The notes below the pieces were generated by a model. That model was not told the DNA's origin. It worked only from the letters and a program-made list of their open reading frames with translations, and searched no databases. 51,405 nt of DNA, taken from Rhodobacterales bacterium. Lineage in GTDB: Bacteria; Pseudomonadota; Alphaproteobacteria; Rhodobacterales; Rhodobacteraceae. Position 1 is the first letter of the stretch. Each line of letters begins with the position of its first letter. Shown here piece after piece: positions 1 to 8,144 of this stretch. The stretch is taken from contig JAPLPE010000004.1 in assembly GCA_026400355.1 (NCBI GenBank), positions 1 to 51,405 on the forward strand, written 5' to 3'. Both the position numbers and the translations under genes were made by a program.

Positions 1-260
1 AGGCGCTGGCGGCGGTGCGTGATGATGCGCTCCGCCAGCGCCTCTGCGGTCTGGGTCGGGATCACATCCGGCCGCGACGAGCGGTCCAGCATCCCCGCGC
101 GTCCCTCGGCGCGGAACCGGTCCGTCCCGCGTGCAACGATCCTGGCGCAGACGTCAAACTGCCGCGCCGCCTGCGCCTTCGACAGCCCTCCCGAGAGAAC
201 GGCCACCGCCGTCTCCTCTCGACGCAGCGGCGTCAAACGGGCATTCTTGTGGATGTTCAT
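1..260 (-). CDS. IS481-family transposase, N-terminal part (runs off left edge)
   Basis: The reading frame opens with ATG at 260 on the minus strand, has a CAGGAG ribosome binding site 8 nt upstream, and stays open to the window edge (about 86 residues). It begins MNIHKNARLTPLRRE and continues with the helix-turn-helix block GLSKAQAARQF and the stretch FRAEGRAGMLDRSSRP, which are hallmarks of IS481-type transposases. The DDE catalytic core would lie beyond the left edge. The stretch CARIVARGTD departs from the usual KIVARW pattern, so some decay is possible. Upstream (higher coordinates) a TGTGAGC-beginning sequence near 346 reading leftwards, just inside a CTAG, may be the element's terminus. 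The family call is confident; intactness cannot be judged. Confidence 0.8.
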   Translation of the reverse strand, partial: MNIHKNARLTPLRREETAVAVLSGGLSKAQAARQFDVCARIVARGTDRFRAEGRAGMLDRSSRPDVIPTQTAEALAERIITHRRQR

Positions 261-682
261 TCGGGGCGCTCCTGACGGCAGGATGTGTGGTAACTCCAGC
301 CTGCTTGATCCGCCTCCAATGGACAACCTGCTGAAAGCTCACAGCTAGAGCATCAAAGGGCGACCCGGGTGGATTCGGCTAGCATCGTCCCAAGCAAGCT
401 CAAAACAGTCTCTTCTCATGGCTGGGCATCAGTTGATCATTTCGAGTGGATTTGCCGCTTCACGCTTTGGGGAAATCCGCGCATTCTAAGCAGGCACGTC
501 TTTCAAAACCTGCTGCCGGGCGCTAGTGTTACCGGGTCTTCCATCGGCGCATGTGCTTCGGGAAGGCTTAGTGCAGGCGTCGCGCCCTTCGGGAAGGGTG
601 TGACGCGGGCCTTGGGGAAGAAGCAGAAATGGCCGATCAACGGTCACGCGTCCACGGCGGGGCGCAAGCAGAGGGGCATAGG
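261..682. other. Intergenic region between IS481 end and SPOR lipoprotein
   Basis: No convincing gene. The first 85 bases are probably the IS481 leader and terminal repeat. Further right are two GGAAGG/CCTTCC-type palindromes; the better one is CCCTTCGGGAAGGG at 585-598 (6-bp arms). It could be a hairpin in the 5' leader of the downstream transcript or the terminator of a gene removed by the IS. No clear promoter boxes were seen. A longer reading of the next gene would begin at ATG 629, but that start puts 18 residues ahead of an otherwise normal lipoprotein signal. Confidence 0.4.
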
Positions 683-1606
683 ATGGCAGGCATTCCACAG
701 GTTCGCGGCTTTCGACTGGGACCGGCTCTCGCAGTCGTCGCTGGCTTGGGGCTTGCGGCGTGTGAAGAGGGGGCCAACCCATTCGCCGCCGCCGGGAGTG
801 ACGCGGCAGGAAGCACGCAATCGGTCGAGCTTGTCGAAAGCGACGTTGAAGCGCCCGAAGTCTTCCAGGTGACCGAATCCGGCCTATGGGACGGTCGTCC
901 TTCGCTTGGCGGCGTGTGGGTCGCCCATCCTGACGTGACAGATCCTGAACGCGTCATCATCCGCAACCAAGAAAACGGAACCTTTGTCATCGGGGCCCTC
1001 TTCCGGCGCGAACGCGACAATCCCGGACCATTGCTCCAGGTCTCCTCTGACGCCGCCGAGGCACTTCAAATGCTGCCCGGCGCTCCTGCTACACTCAACG
1101 TGACCGCACTGCGGCGGAACGAACCGCCACCCGCTGCCGAACCAGCCACAACGGCCACCAGCACCTTCGATGAGGCGCCCGAAGTCGCCGCCACGCCGAT
1201 CGATCCGATCACCGACGCAGCCGCTGCAGCCATCGACGCCGCCGAGGCTGAGGGCGTTCCGGGAACCGAGATCGCCACCCAGACTCTGGCTCCTGCAGTA
1301 GCCGGAGACGACGCAGCTGCAGCACCCGTTGCTGCAGCTGCGCCTGCCGCGTCACCTGCACCAGCGGCCGATCTGTCGCGCCCGTACATTCAATTGGGGA
1401 TCTTCAGCGTCGAGGCGAATGCCAATGCACTGGCAGATCAAATGAAGTCCGCAGGCATGGCAAGCCTTGTTGTGGCTCAGGTAAGTCAGGGTCGCAACTT
1501 CTGGCGCGTCCTTGTCGGCCCGGCCCAGACTACTGCTGAACTTTCTGCCCTTCTCGAAAAGGTGAAGGCACAAGGGTTTGCCGACGCCTACTACGTTGAC
1601 AATTGA
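683..1606 (+). CDS. SPOR-domain lipoprotein
   Basis: Predicted 307-residue envelope lipoprotein that would bind denuded septal peptidoglycan through a C-terminal SPOR domain. The chosen start (ATG 683, with AGAGGGG about 7 nt upstream) gives a short basic N-region, a hydrophobic stretch and a lipobox LAAC with the lipidated Cys at residue 26. An upstream ATG at 629 would bury the signal sequence. The middle (about residues 100-230) is Ala/Pro/Thr-rich low-complexity linker. The last 75 residues start YIQLGIFSVEANANALAD and contain FWRVLVGP, the typical SPOR pattern. It lies 55 nt upstream of the carboxypeptidase gene, a pairing common in Rhodobacterales, consistent with a shared role in cell-wall remodelling at division. 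Confidence 0.85.
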   Translation: MAGIPQVRGFRLGPALAVVAGLGLAACEEGANPFAAAGSDAAGSTQSVELVESDVEAPEVFQVTESGLWDGRPSLGGVWVAHPDVTDPERVIIRNQENGTFVIGALFRRERDNPGPLLQVSSDAAEALQMLPGAPATLNVTALRRNEPPPAAEPATTATSTFDEAPEVAATPIDPITDAAAAAIDAAEAEGVPGTEIATQTLAPAVAGDDAAAAPVAAAAPAASPAPAADLSRPYIQLGIFSVEANANALADQMKSAGMASLVVAQVSQGRNFWRVLVGPAQTTAELSALLEKVKAQGFADAYYVDN

Positions 1607-1661
1607 ACGTCAGAGCGCCCGATTTCGCCCTTGACCTTTATTGAAGGAGCTGGTTGCACAC

Positions 1662-2852
1662 ATGATCCGTCCGATCTCTGCTCTCATGTTTGCCGTTTTG
1701 ACAGCCCTGAATCTTCCCAGCCCGGTTGCGGCGCAGGGTTTTGACACCGCCGCAACGGCTGCGTGGGTTTATGATGAAACAACGGGCTCTGTTCTCCTTG
1801 CAAAGAACGCCGACACGCCCCTGCCGCCTGCCTCAATGTCCAAGCTCATGACTATCTACCTGGCGTTCGAGGCTGTGGCCGATGGCCGTCTCCAGATCGA
1901 CCAGACCCTGCCCGTCTCGGAACACGCGATGAGCTTTGACGGTTCATCGATGTTCCTTAACACGAACGACCGCGTTAGTGTGGACGATCTGTTGCACGGA
2001 GTCATCATCCTGTCTGGTAACGACGCCGCTGTCGTTCTGGCCGAAGCCCTATCGCCCGACGGAACTGAGACAGGCTTTGCCACGATGATGAATGAACGAG
2101 CCCGTCAACTGGGAATGAATAACTCACATTTCGTCAACGCAAGCGGCTGGCCTGCCGTCGGCCATCTCATGTCTGTACATGACCTCGGAATTCTGGCCGA
2201 CCATATCATCACCGATTTTCCGACCTTCTATCCGCTTTTCGGCGAAACCGAATTCCTGTTCGACGGTCGCGTGCCCTCCAACACCCGCAACCGAAACCCG
2301 ATCCTAACAATGAATGTGGGAGCTGACGGCTTAAAGACCGGCCATACCCAAGAAGCAGGCTACGGCCTTGTCGGATCGGTCAAGCAGGGCGAACGCCGGA
2401 TCATTTTTGTGATCACCGGCCTGGCGTCGGATGAAGCGCGTCGCGATGAGTCCGAACGCATCATCAACTGGGCCTTCCGCCAATATGCGCTCCGTGACAT
2501 GGGCGATGCCGGCACCCGTCTGGCCGAAGCGCCGGTTTGGATGGGCGAAAGCCCAAGGGTGGGCCTTACCCTCGCCGAAGACCTGCAGGTCCTCCTCCCC
2601 TCAATCGTGACCGGCAGCATGGAAGCCAGTGTTGTTTATCAGGGCCCCGTGCAGGCCCCGGTCACCAAGGGCGAACAGTTGGCCGAACTCGTCATCACGC
2701 GCGATGGCCTGCCCGAAATGCGCGTGCCGCTCGTGGCTGAATCCGACGTGGCCGAAGGCGGCTTCATGGTTAAACTACAGACTGCCGTGAAGGTCCTGAT
2801 CGAGAAATTCGGCCCCTCGGTAGAAGCCGAAGCCGCCCCCGGCGACGCCTGA
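1662..2852 (+). CDS. D-alanyl-D-alanine carboxypeptidase, S11 family
   Basis: Periplasmic low-molecular-weight penicillin-binding protein that trims the terminal D-Ala from peptidoglycan pentapeptides. From ATG 1662 (AAGGAG 12 nt upstream) the protein is 396 aa with a cleavable signal peptide ending PVAAQ near residue 25. All three active-site motifs are present: SMSK at 58-61 (nucleophile Ser58), SGN at 118-120 and KTG at 225-227. The C-terminal part after about residue 280 is the beta-rich PBP5-C-like domain. An upstream TTG at 1641 is less likely because it would extend the signal peptide. The gene leads directly into tmk (7 nt gap). Confidence 0.93.
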   Translation: MIRPISALMFAVLTALNLPSPVAAQGFDTAATAAWVYDETTGSVLLAKNADTPLPPASMSKLMTIYLAFEAVADGRLQIDQTLPVSEHAMSFDGSSMFLNTNDRVSVDDLLHGVIILSGNDAAVVLAEALSPDGTETGFATMMNERARQLGMNNSHFVNASGWPAVGHLMSVHDLGILADHIITDFPTFYPLFGETEFLFDGRVPSNTRNRNPILTMNVGADGLKTGHTQEAGYGLVGSVKQGERRIIFVITGLASDEARRDESERIINWAFRQYALRDMGDAGTRLAEAPVWMGESPRVGLTLAEDLQVLLPSIVTGSMEASVVYQGPVQAPVTKGEQLAELVITRDGLPEMRVPLVAESDVAEGGFMVKLQTAVKVLIEKFGPSVEAEAAPGDA

Positions 2853-2859
2853 TCTGCTG

Positions 2860-3471
2860 ATGGCGGCTGGCCTTTTCATCAGTTTCGAGGGCATCGACGG
2901 CTCTGGCAAATCCACGCAGGCCCGGCTTCTGGCCGATAACCTTCGCGCCCGGGGCCGCACCTTCACCCTCACCCGTGAACCGGGCGGCAGCCCAGGGGCC
3001 GAGGCCATCCGCGCGCTCGTCCTGACCGGCGACCCCGGCCGCTGGTCGGCGGAGACCGAGATCCTTCTTTTCACCGCCGCCCGGCGCGATCATTTGGAAC
3101 GCACGATCCGCCCTGCGCTCACTGCCGGTCAAGTCGTGATTTCCGACCGTTTCGCAGATTCCACTCGGGTCTATCAGGGCACCACAAGGGGCGATCTGCG
3201 CGATCAGGTTGACCGCCTCCATGCCATGATGATCGGCACTGAACCCGACCTCACCTTTGTAATCGACATGGACCCAGCCATCGCCCTGTCCCGGGGCCTC
3301 GCCCGAAGATCCGGCGAAGACAGGTTCGAGGATTTCGGCATCGCCTTCCAGCAGACGCTCCGCAAAGGCTTCCTGCAACTGGTGGAGACCTACCCCTCGC
3401 GCTGCATCCTGATTGACGGCAACCGCGACCCCGCACTCATCGCGGCCGATATTTCGGCCCGCGTCCCATGA
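2860..3471 (+). CDS. tmk: Thymidylate kinase
   Basis: Phosphorylates dTMP to dTDP in the dTTP pathway. The 203-residue product has the P-loop GIDGSGKST at 11-19, the DR motif in ISDRFADSTRVYQG (substrate binding and catalysis) and a LID-type segment ARRSGEDRFE. Its length is typical of bacterial TMPK. The stop overlaps the start of holB in an ATGA arrangement, implying translational coupling; the tmk-holB pairing is widely conserved. Confidence 0.96.
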   Translation: MAAGLFISFEGIDGSGKSTQARLLADNLRARGRTFTLTREPGGSPGAEAIRALVLTGDPGRWSAETEILLFTAARRDHLERTIRPALTAGQVVISDRFADSTRVYQGTTRGDLRDQVDRLHAMMIGTEPDLTFVIDMDPAIALSRGLARRSGEDRFEDFGIAFQQTLRKGFLQLVETYPSRCILIDGNRDPALIAADISARVP

Positions 3472-4595
3472 GCGGCGATGACCTTCAAGAACCCGACCGC
3501 ATCGAAGGCGCACCCCATCCCCGCGAAACCCTGCTTCTTTGCGGACAGGCCCCAGCCAAGGCCGATTTCCTGACGGCCTATGCCTCGGGCCGCCTCCATT
3601 CCGGCTGGCTCATCTCAGGGCCGAATGGCGTGGGCAAGGCGACCCTTGCCTACCGCATCGCCACCTTCCTTCTCGCAGAACAGCCCGAAGATGGCGGCGG
3701 CCTCTTCGGCTCGCCACCCCCGCCAGGGTCACTTGACATCTCCCCCGATCATCCCGACGCTCGGCTTGTCCGTGCCGGAACGCATCCCCGCCTGATTGTC
3801 ATCCGCCGCTCTGCCGACGACAAGGGCAAGCTGCGCACCCAGATCACGGTGGACGAGGTGCGCCGCCTGCGCAACTTCTTCAACCTTTCCGCTGCCGACG
3901 GTGGCCGCCGCGTGGTAATCGTCGACCCCGCGGACGAAATGAACGCCTCTGCCGCCAACGCCATCCTCAAGGTACTTGAGGAACCCCCGCCGCGCACCAC
4001 GCTCCTCCTGGTCTCGCACCGGCCCTCGGGCCTTCTGCCCACGATCCGTTCCCGCTGCCGCGTCCTGCGTTGCGCGACCCTCGCCGACGACGACCTGTGC
4101 GATGCACTGGCCCCGATGGATCTGACTGTTCCTGCGTCCAAAGGCATGGCCGTGCTAGCGGGCGGTTCGGTGGGCAATGCGATCCGTCTTCTGCATCAGG
4201 ACGGCATTGCCATCTATGGCGACCTTGTCACCCTGTTCTCCTCCCTCCCCCGGTTTGACCGCACCGCCGCATTGCGTCTGGCCGACTCCTGCACGGGTAA
4301 AGGGGCCGAAGCCCGATTTGCCCATGTCCTCGACCTTCTGGACATCTTCCTGTCCCGCGCCGCCCATGCCGGCGTGAACGGTGAACCCTCGGTTCAGGCC
4401 GTCCCAGGTGAGGCCCGGCTTCTCGCCCGCCTGTCTCCCCACGATCACGGCGCAAGGAATTGGGCGGCACTTCAGCAGGATCTCAGCGCCCGCGCCCGTC
4501 ATGGCAAAGCAGTGAACCTTGACCCTGCCAGCCTGATCCTTGATATGCTATTTCGTATCGAAGAGACGGCGCGCCAAACGACAGCCGCAGCCTGA
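3468..4595 (+). CDS. holB: DNA polymerase III delta' subunit
   Basis: Clamp-loader subunit of the replicative polymerase. The 375-residue product carries an AAA+ module with GPNGVGKAT at 51-59, the Walker-B-like strand VVIVDPADEMN, and the SRC motif in IRSRCRVLRC that gives the arginine finger in clamp loaders. No four-cysteine zinc module is evident in the usual position, which is normal for many alphaproteobacterial delta' proteins. The start overlaps the tmk stop by 4 nt, and TatD follows 11 nt downstream. Confidence 0.94.
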   Translation: MSGDDLQEPDRIEGAPHPRETLLLCGQAPAKADFLTAYASGRLHSGWLISGPNGVGKATLAYRIATFLLAEQPEDGGGLFGSPPPPGSLDISPDHPDARLVRAGTHPRLIVIRRSADDKGKLRTQITVDEVRRLRNFFNLSAADGGRRVVIVDPADEMNASAANAILKVLEEPPPRTTLLLVSHRPSGLLPTIRSRCRVLRCATLADDDLCDALAPMDLTVPASKGMAVLAGGSVGNAIRLLHQDGIAIYGDLVTLFSSLPRFDRTAALRLADSCTGKGAEARFAHVLDLLDIFLSRAAHAGVNGEPSVQAVPGEARLLARLSPHDHGARNWAALQQDLSARARHGKAVNLDPASLILDMLFRIEETARQTTAAA

Positions 4596-4606
4596 GGCGG
4601 TCCTGG

Positions 4607-5413
4607 ATGACAACCCTCCCCCTGCTCGTTGACAGCCACTGTCACCTCGACTTCCCAGATTTCGACAATGAACTCCCGCTGGTGATCGACCGGGCGCTGG
4701 CCGCAGGCGTGACGCGCATGGTCACTATCTGCACGCGCCTCCGCCACGAACCCCGCGTCCGTGCCATTGCCGAAACCTACCCCTCCGTGTTCTACGCCGT
4801 CGGCACCCACCCGATGAGCGCCGCAGAAGAACCGCTGGCCACCGTGGACGACCTCATCGCCATCGCACGCCACCCGAAAATGGTGGGCATTGGCGAAACC
4901 GGCCTTGACTACCACTACACGGCAGAAACCGCTCCGATCCAGCAGACCTCGCTCCGCATTCATATCGCAGCCGCCCGCGAAACTGGCCTGCCGCTCATCA
5001 TCCACGCCCGCGCCGCAGATGACGACATGGCTCGCATCCTGACCGAGGAATACCGCAACGGCGCCTACCCCTGCGTGATGCACTGCTTCTCTTCCTCGAC
5101 CAAACTCGGACGTGCCGCGCTCGACCTCGGCTTCTACCTCTCCATGTCGGGCATCGCGGCCTTCCCCAAGTCCACAGACCTGCGGGCGATCTTTGCCGCG
5201 GCGCCCCTCGACCGCATCCTTCTTGAAACCGACAGCCCCTATCTCGCCCCGCCGCCGCACCGGGGCCGCCGCAACGAACCATCCTATACCGCCCACACGG
5301 CACAGGCCGGGGCAGCTGTTTATGGTCTCGACCTTGCCGAATTTGCCACCATCACCAGCGCCAACTTCGACCGCCTGTTCTCCAAGGCAGCCGCGATGAA
5401 GGCAGCCGGCTGA
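4607..5413 (+). CDS. TatD-family metal-dependent hydrolase (YcfH-like)
   Basis: A 268-residue amidohydrolase-superfamily TIM barrel, probably a metal-dependent 3'-5' deoxyribonuclease as in other TatD proteins. Metal ligands are recognisable: HCH in VDSHCHLDF (H11, H13), the Glu in GIGETGLDYHY, His in LIIHARAADDD, His in MHCFS, and Asp in LETDSPYLAPPPHRG. Position immediately after holB matches the tmk-holB-ycfH order of many proteobacteria. Its TGA shares one base with the ATG of the next gene. Confidence 0.93.
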   Translation: MTTLPLLVDSHCHLDFPDFDNELPLVIDRALAAGVTRMVTICTRLRHEPRVRAIAETYPSVFYAVGTHPMSAAEEPLATVDDLIAIARHPKMVGIGETGLDYHYTAETAPIQQTSLRIHIAAARETGLPLIIHARAADDDMARILTEEYRNGAYPCVMHCFSSSTKLGRAALDLGFYLSMSGIAAFPKSTDLRAIFAAAPLDRILLETDSPYLAPPPHRGRRNEPSYTAHTAQAGAAVYGLDLAEFATITSANFDRLFSKAAAMKAAG

Positions 5414-6210
5414 TGGCCACGCTTTCCATCACGATCCTGGGCTGCGGCTCCTCGGGTGGCGTGCCGCGCCTTGGCGGCCATTGGGGCGCCTGCGACTCCA
5501 CGAACCCTCGCAACTCCCGCCGCCGCTGTTCGATCCTCGTCACCCGCGAAGATGCAGGCGAAGCCACCCGCGTCCTGATCGACACGACGCCCGACATGCG
5601 TGCGCAGCTTCTTGACGCCGGCATCGGCACACTTGACGCGGTCCTCTACACCCATGCCCATGCCGACCATGTCCACGGTATCGACGACCTGCGGATGATC
5701 GTTCACAACATGCGCCACCGCCTGCCCGTCTGGGCCGATCCTGACACCGCCGACAGCCTCCTGTCCCGTTTCGCATACGCATTCACCCAGCCACACGGCT
5801 CAGTCTATTCGCCCATCTGCACCCTTTCGACGATCGAAGGACCGGTCAACATCACCGGCCCGGGCGGCGACATCACCTTCACCCCTTTCACTGTCCGCCA
5901 CGGCCCGACCAATGCTTTGGGCTTCCGCATCGGCAACACTGCCTACCTTCCCGATGTCTCCGACATCCCGGACGAAGTCTGGCCCCTGCTTGAAAACCTC
6001 GACTGCTGGATCGTTGACGCGCTCCGCTACACACCCCACCCGACCCATTCCCATCTGGAAAAGACACTGGCCTGGATCGACCGTGTCAAGGCCCAGACGG
6101 CGGTCCTGACCAACATGCACATCGACCTCGACTATGCGACGCTCGAAGGTGAAATCCCCGCTCATGTCACCCCGGCCTATGACGGCATGAACCTGACCTT
6201 CCCGGCTTGA
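5413..6210 (+). CDS. Metallo-beta-lactamase-fold phosphodiesterase (PhnP-like)
   Basis: A 265-residue MBL-fold hydrolase of the type annotated as phosphoribosyl 1,2-cyclic phosphodiesterase. The N-terminus LGCGSSGGVPR and the CDSTNPRNSR segment are characteristic. The metal motif HAHADH is at 81-86 after the TPDMRAQLLDAG helix, and downstream histidines occur in VRHGPTN and HPTHSHLEK. It is translationally coupled to the TatD gene, an arrangement common in Rhodobacterales. The physiological substrate is not clear; no phn genes are nearby. Confidence 0.88.
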   Translation: MATLSITILGCGSSGGVPRLGGHWGACDSTNPRNSRRRCSILVTREDAGEATRVLIDTTPDMRAQLLDAGIGTLDAVLYTHAHADHVHGIDDLRMIVHNMRHRLPVWADPDTADSLLSRFAYAFTQPHGSVYSPICTLSTIEGPVNITGPGGDITFTPFTVRHGPTNALGFRIGNTAYLPDVSDIPDEVWPLLENLDCWIVDALRYTPHPTHSHLEKTLAWIDRVKAQTAVLTNMHIDLDYATLEGEIPAHVTPAYDGMNLTFPA

Positions 6211-6220
6211 CCTGGCCCGT

Positions 6221-7150
6221 ATGAGCATCCTCATCTCCGTCATCCTGCCGGTCTTCATTGTGCTGGCCTTCGGCTATGTGGTTCGCTGGCGCGGCTTGAT
6301 CTCGGATGACCATGTCGACGGGCTGATGAAATTCGCGCAGGGCTTTGCCATCCCCTGCCTACTCTTCCGCGCAATCGCCACGCTCGACCTCGGCGAAAAC
6401 TTCGACCCCGCGCTTCTCGGCAGCTTCTACGCAGGCGCACTCACGGGCTTCGCCGTGGGCCTTTTCGGCGCCCGCTATCTCTTCGCTCGGACATGGGAGG
6501 AATCCGTGGCCGTCGGCTTCTGCGGCCTCTTCTCCAACTCGCTCCTCCTCGGCCTACCCATCACCGAACGCGCCTACGGGCACGAGGCACTAACAGCCAA
6601 CTTCGCGATCATCGCCCTGCACGCGCCCTTCTGCTACGCCGTGGGCATCACTGCGATGGAAGTTGCCCGCGCCCGAGGCGCCAGCCTTGCGGCGATCCCG
6701 GCCAAAGTCCTCAAGGCGATGTTCACGAACGCGCTCATCATTGGCATAAGCCTAGGCATCGTCGTCAATCTAGCCACCCTCCCCCTGCCCGAAGTTCTGG
6801 ACGACGCGCTCGACCTCATGGCCCGCGCAGGCCTGCCCGCCGCCCTCTTCGGCCTGGGCGGAGTCCTCTACCGCTACCGCCCTGGCGGCGACATGCGGAT
6901 CATCCTTTTCATCGTTTCCGTCTCGCTCGTCTTGCACCCGGCGCTGGTCTGGCTTTTTGGCAGCCTCGCCGGTCTCTCAACGGCACAGTTCCGCTCTGCC
7001 GTCATCACTGCCGCCACGGCGCCCGGCGTCAACGCCTACCTTTTCGCGAACATGTACGACCGCGCCAAGCCAGTCGCGGCCTCGGCCGTCCTGATCGGCA
7101 CCATCGCCTGCATGTTCATGGCAGCCTTCTGGCTCACCGTCTTGCCCTGA
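6221..7150 (+). CDS. AEC-family transporter (auxin efflux carrier-type permease)
   Basis: A 309-residue integral membrane protein with about ten hydrophobic segments in two groups and a charged cytoplasmic loop in the middle (around residues 150-170). The start MSILISVILPVFIVLAFGYV and the repeated short Pro/Gly breaks in the helices (IPCLLFRAIA, LPAALFGLGG, APGVNAYLFA) match AEC/YfdV permeases, which export or import small organic acids. It is the last plus-strand gene of the cluster, 10 nt after the MBL gene, and faces the convergent polyamine operon. Substrate unknown. Confidence 0.88.
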   Translation: MSILISVILPVFIVLAFGYVVRWRGLISDDHVDGLMKFAQGFAIPCLLFRAIATLDLGENFDPALLGSFYAGALTGFAVGLFGARYLFARTWEESVAVGFCGLFSNSLLLGLPITERAYGHEALTANFAIIALHAPFCYAVGITAMEVARARGASLAAIPAKVLKAMFTNALIIGISLGIVVNLATLPLPEVLDDALDLMARAGLPAALFGLGGVLYRYRPGGDMRIILFIVSVSLVLHPALVWLFGSLAGLSTAQFRSAVITAATAPGVNAYLFANMYDRAKPVAASAVLIGTIACMFMAAFWLTVLP

Positions 7151-7201
7151 ACGGCCCGGTTTTCCTTGTCGGCCAAATATCTCGGGGGACTGCGCAGCAG
7201 C

Positions 7202-7216
7202 GGGGGCAGCGCCCCC
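7202..7216. terminator. GC-rich hairpin between convergent genes
   Basis: GGGGGC, three-base loop, GCCCCC: a perfect 6-bp stem in the 75-nt space between the AEC permease and the convergent permease gene. It is preceded by CAAATATCTCGGGGG, a sequence often seen with such hairpins at gene ends in Rhodobacterales. No T tract follows on either strand, so function as a bidirectional terminator is likely but not certain. Confidence 0.5.
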
Positions 7217-7225
7217 TCCGCCGCC

Positions 7226-8077
7226 TCAGCCCGGCGACATGCCCCGCAACCGTTCCGACCGCCGCCGCAGGATTTCCAGCGTGGCCAGCAGCACGACCGA
7301 AACCACAATCAGCACCGTCGCAGCGGCAAGGATCGTCGGGCTGATCTGTTCGCGCAGCCCCGTGAACATCTGCCAGGGTAAGGTCTTTTGCCCCGCTGCC
7401 CCCAGGAACAGGACGACCACCACCTCGTCAAACGACGTGACAAATGCAAACAGCCCTCCTGCCACCACGCCCGGCATTATCAGCGGCATCTGCACCTTGA
7501 AAAAGGTCCAAAGTGGCCCCGCCCCCATCATTGCCGCCGCCCGCACTAATGACCGGTCGAAGCTCACCAAAGTTGCCGTCACCGTGATGATGACAAAGGG
7601 AATGCCCAACGCAGCATGGGCCAGTACGACGCCCCAATAGGTCCCCTGAAGCCCGATCCGACTGTAGAAGAAATACATCCCTGCGGCCGAGATGATGAGC
7701 GGCACGATCATCGGCGAAATCAGGATCGCCATGATGGCCCGCCGAAACGGCACATGGCTCTGGCTCAGCCCTACCGCCGCAAGCGTGCCAAGCGTCACTG
7801 CAATCAGCGTCGCCACAGGGGCGATGGCCAGTGAATTCCACAGCGGCCCTTGCCAGTCAGGGTTGGTAAAGAAATCGACGTAGTGCTTGGTCGAATAGCC
7901 CGCCGGATCAAGCCGGAGCATTTCCGGCGTGAAGGTAAAGAAATCCTGCGCGTTGAAACTCAGCGGAATGATGACGATGATCGGTGCGAGCAGAAAGAAA
8001 TAGATCAGCCCGCAGATCACCCGGAACCCATAATACCAGACCCGCTGACCCGCAGTCGCATAAACCGGAAGGTTCAT
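7226..8077 (-). CDS. Polyamine-type ABC transporter permease (PotC-like)
   Basis: Second inner-membrane permease of the minus-strand ABC importer; 283 residues with about six hydrophobic helices. The ATPase-contact (EAA-like) loop reads VRAAAMMGAGPLWTFFKVQM followed by PLIMPGVVAG. The N-terminal helix FFLLAPIIVIIPLSFN and the periplasmic DFFTNPDW region resemble PotC/PotI proteins of spermidine/putrescine and related importers. It is the last gene of the operon, 67 nt after the first permease; that gap holds a GGGCGA/TCGCCC inverted repeat at 8105-8130 that might modulate expression. Exact substrate unproven. Confidence 0.88.
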   Translation of the reverse strand: MNLPVYATAGQRVWYYGFRVICGLIYFFLLAPIIVIIPLSFNAQDFFTFTPEMLRLDPAGYSTKHYVDFFTNPDWQGPLWNSLAIAPVATLIAVTLGTLAAVGLSQSHVPFRRAIMAILISPMIVPLIISAAGMYFFYSRIGLQGTYWGVVLAHAALGIPFVIITVTATLVSFDRSLVRAAAMMGAGPLWTFFKVQMPLIMPGVVAGGLFAFVTSFDEVVVVLFLGAAGQKTLPWQMFTGLREQISPTILAAATVLIVVSVVLLATLEILRRRSERLRGMSPG

Positions 8078-8144
8078 CTCAACCCACCCCTTCCCGTCAG
8101 CGTAGGGCGAGGTTCAACCCGCCATCGCCCTGCAAATCCCATAC

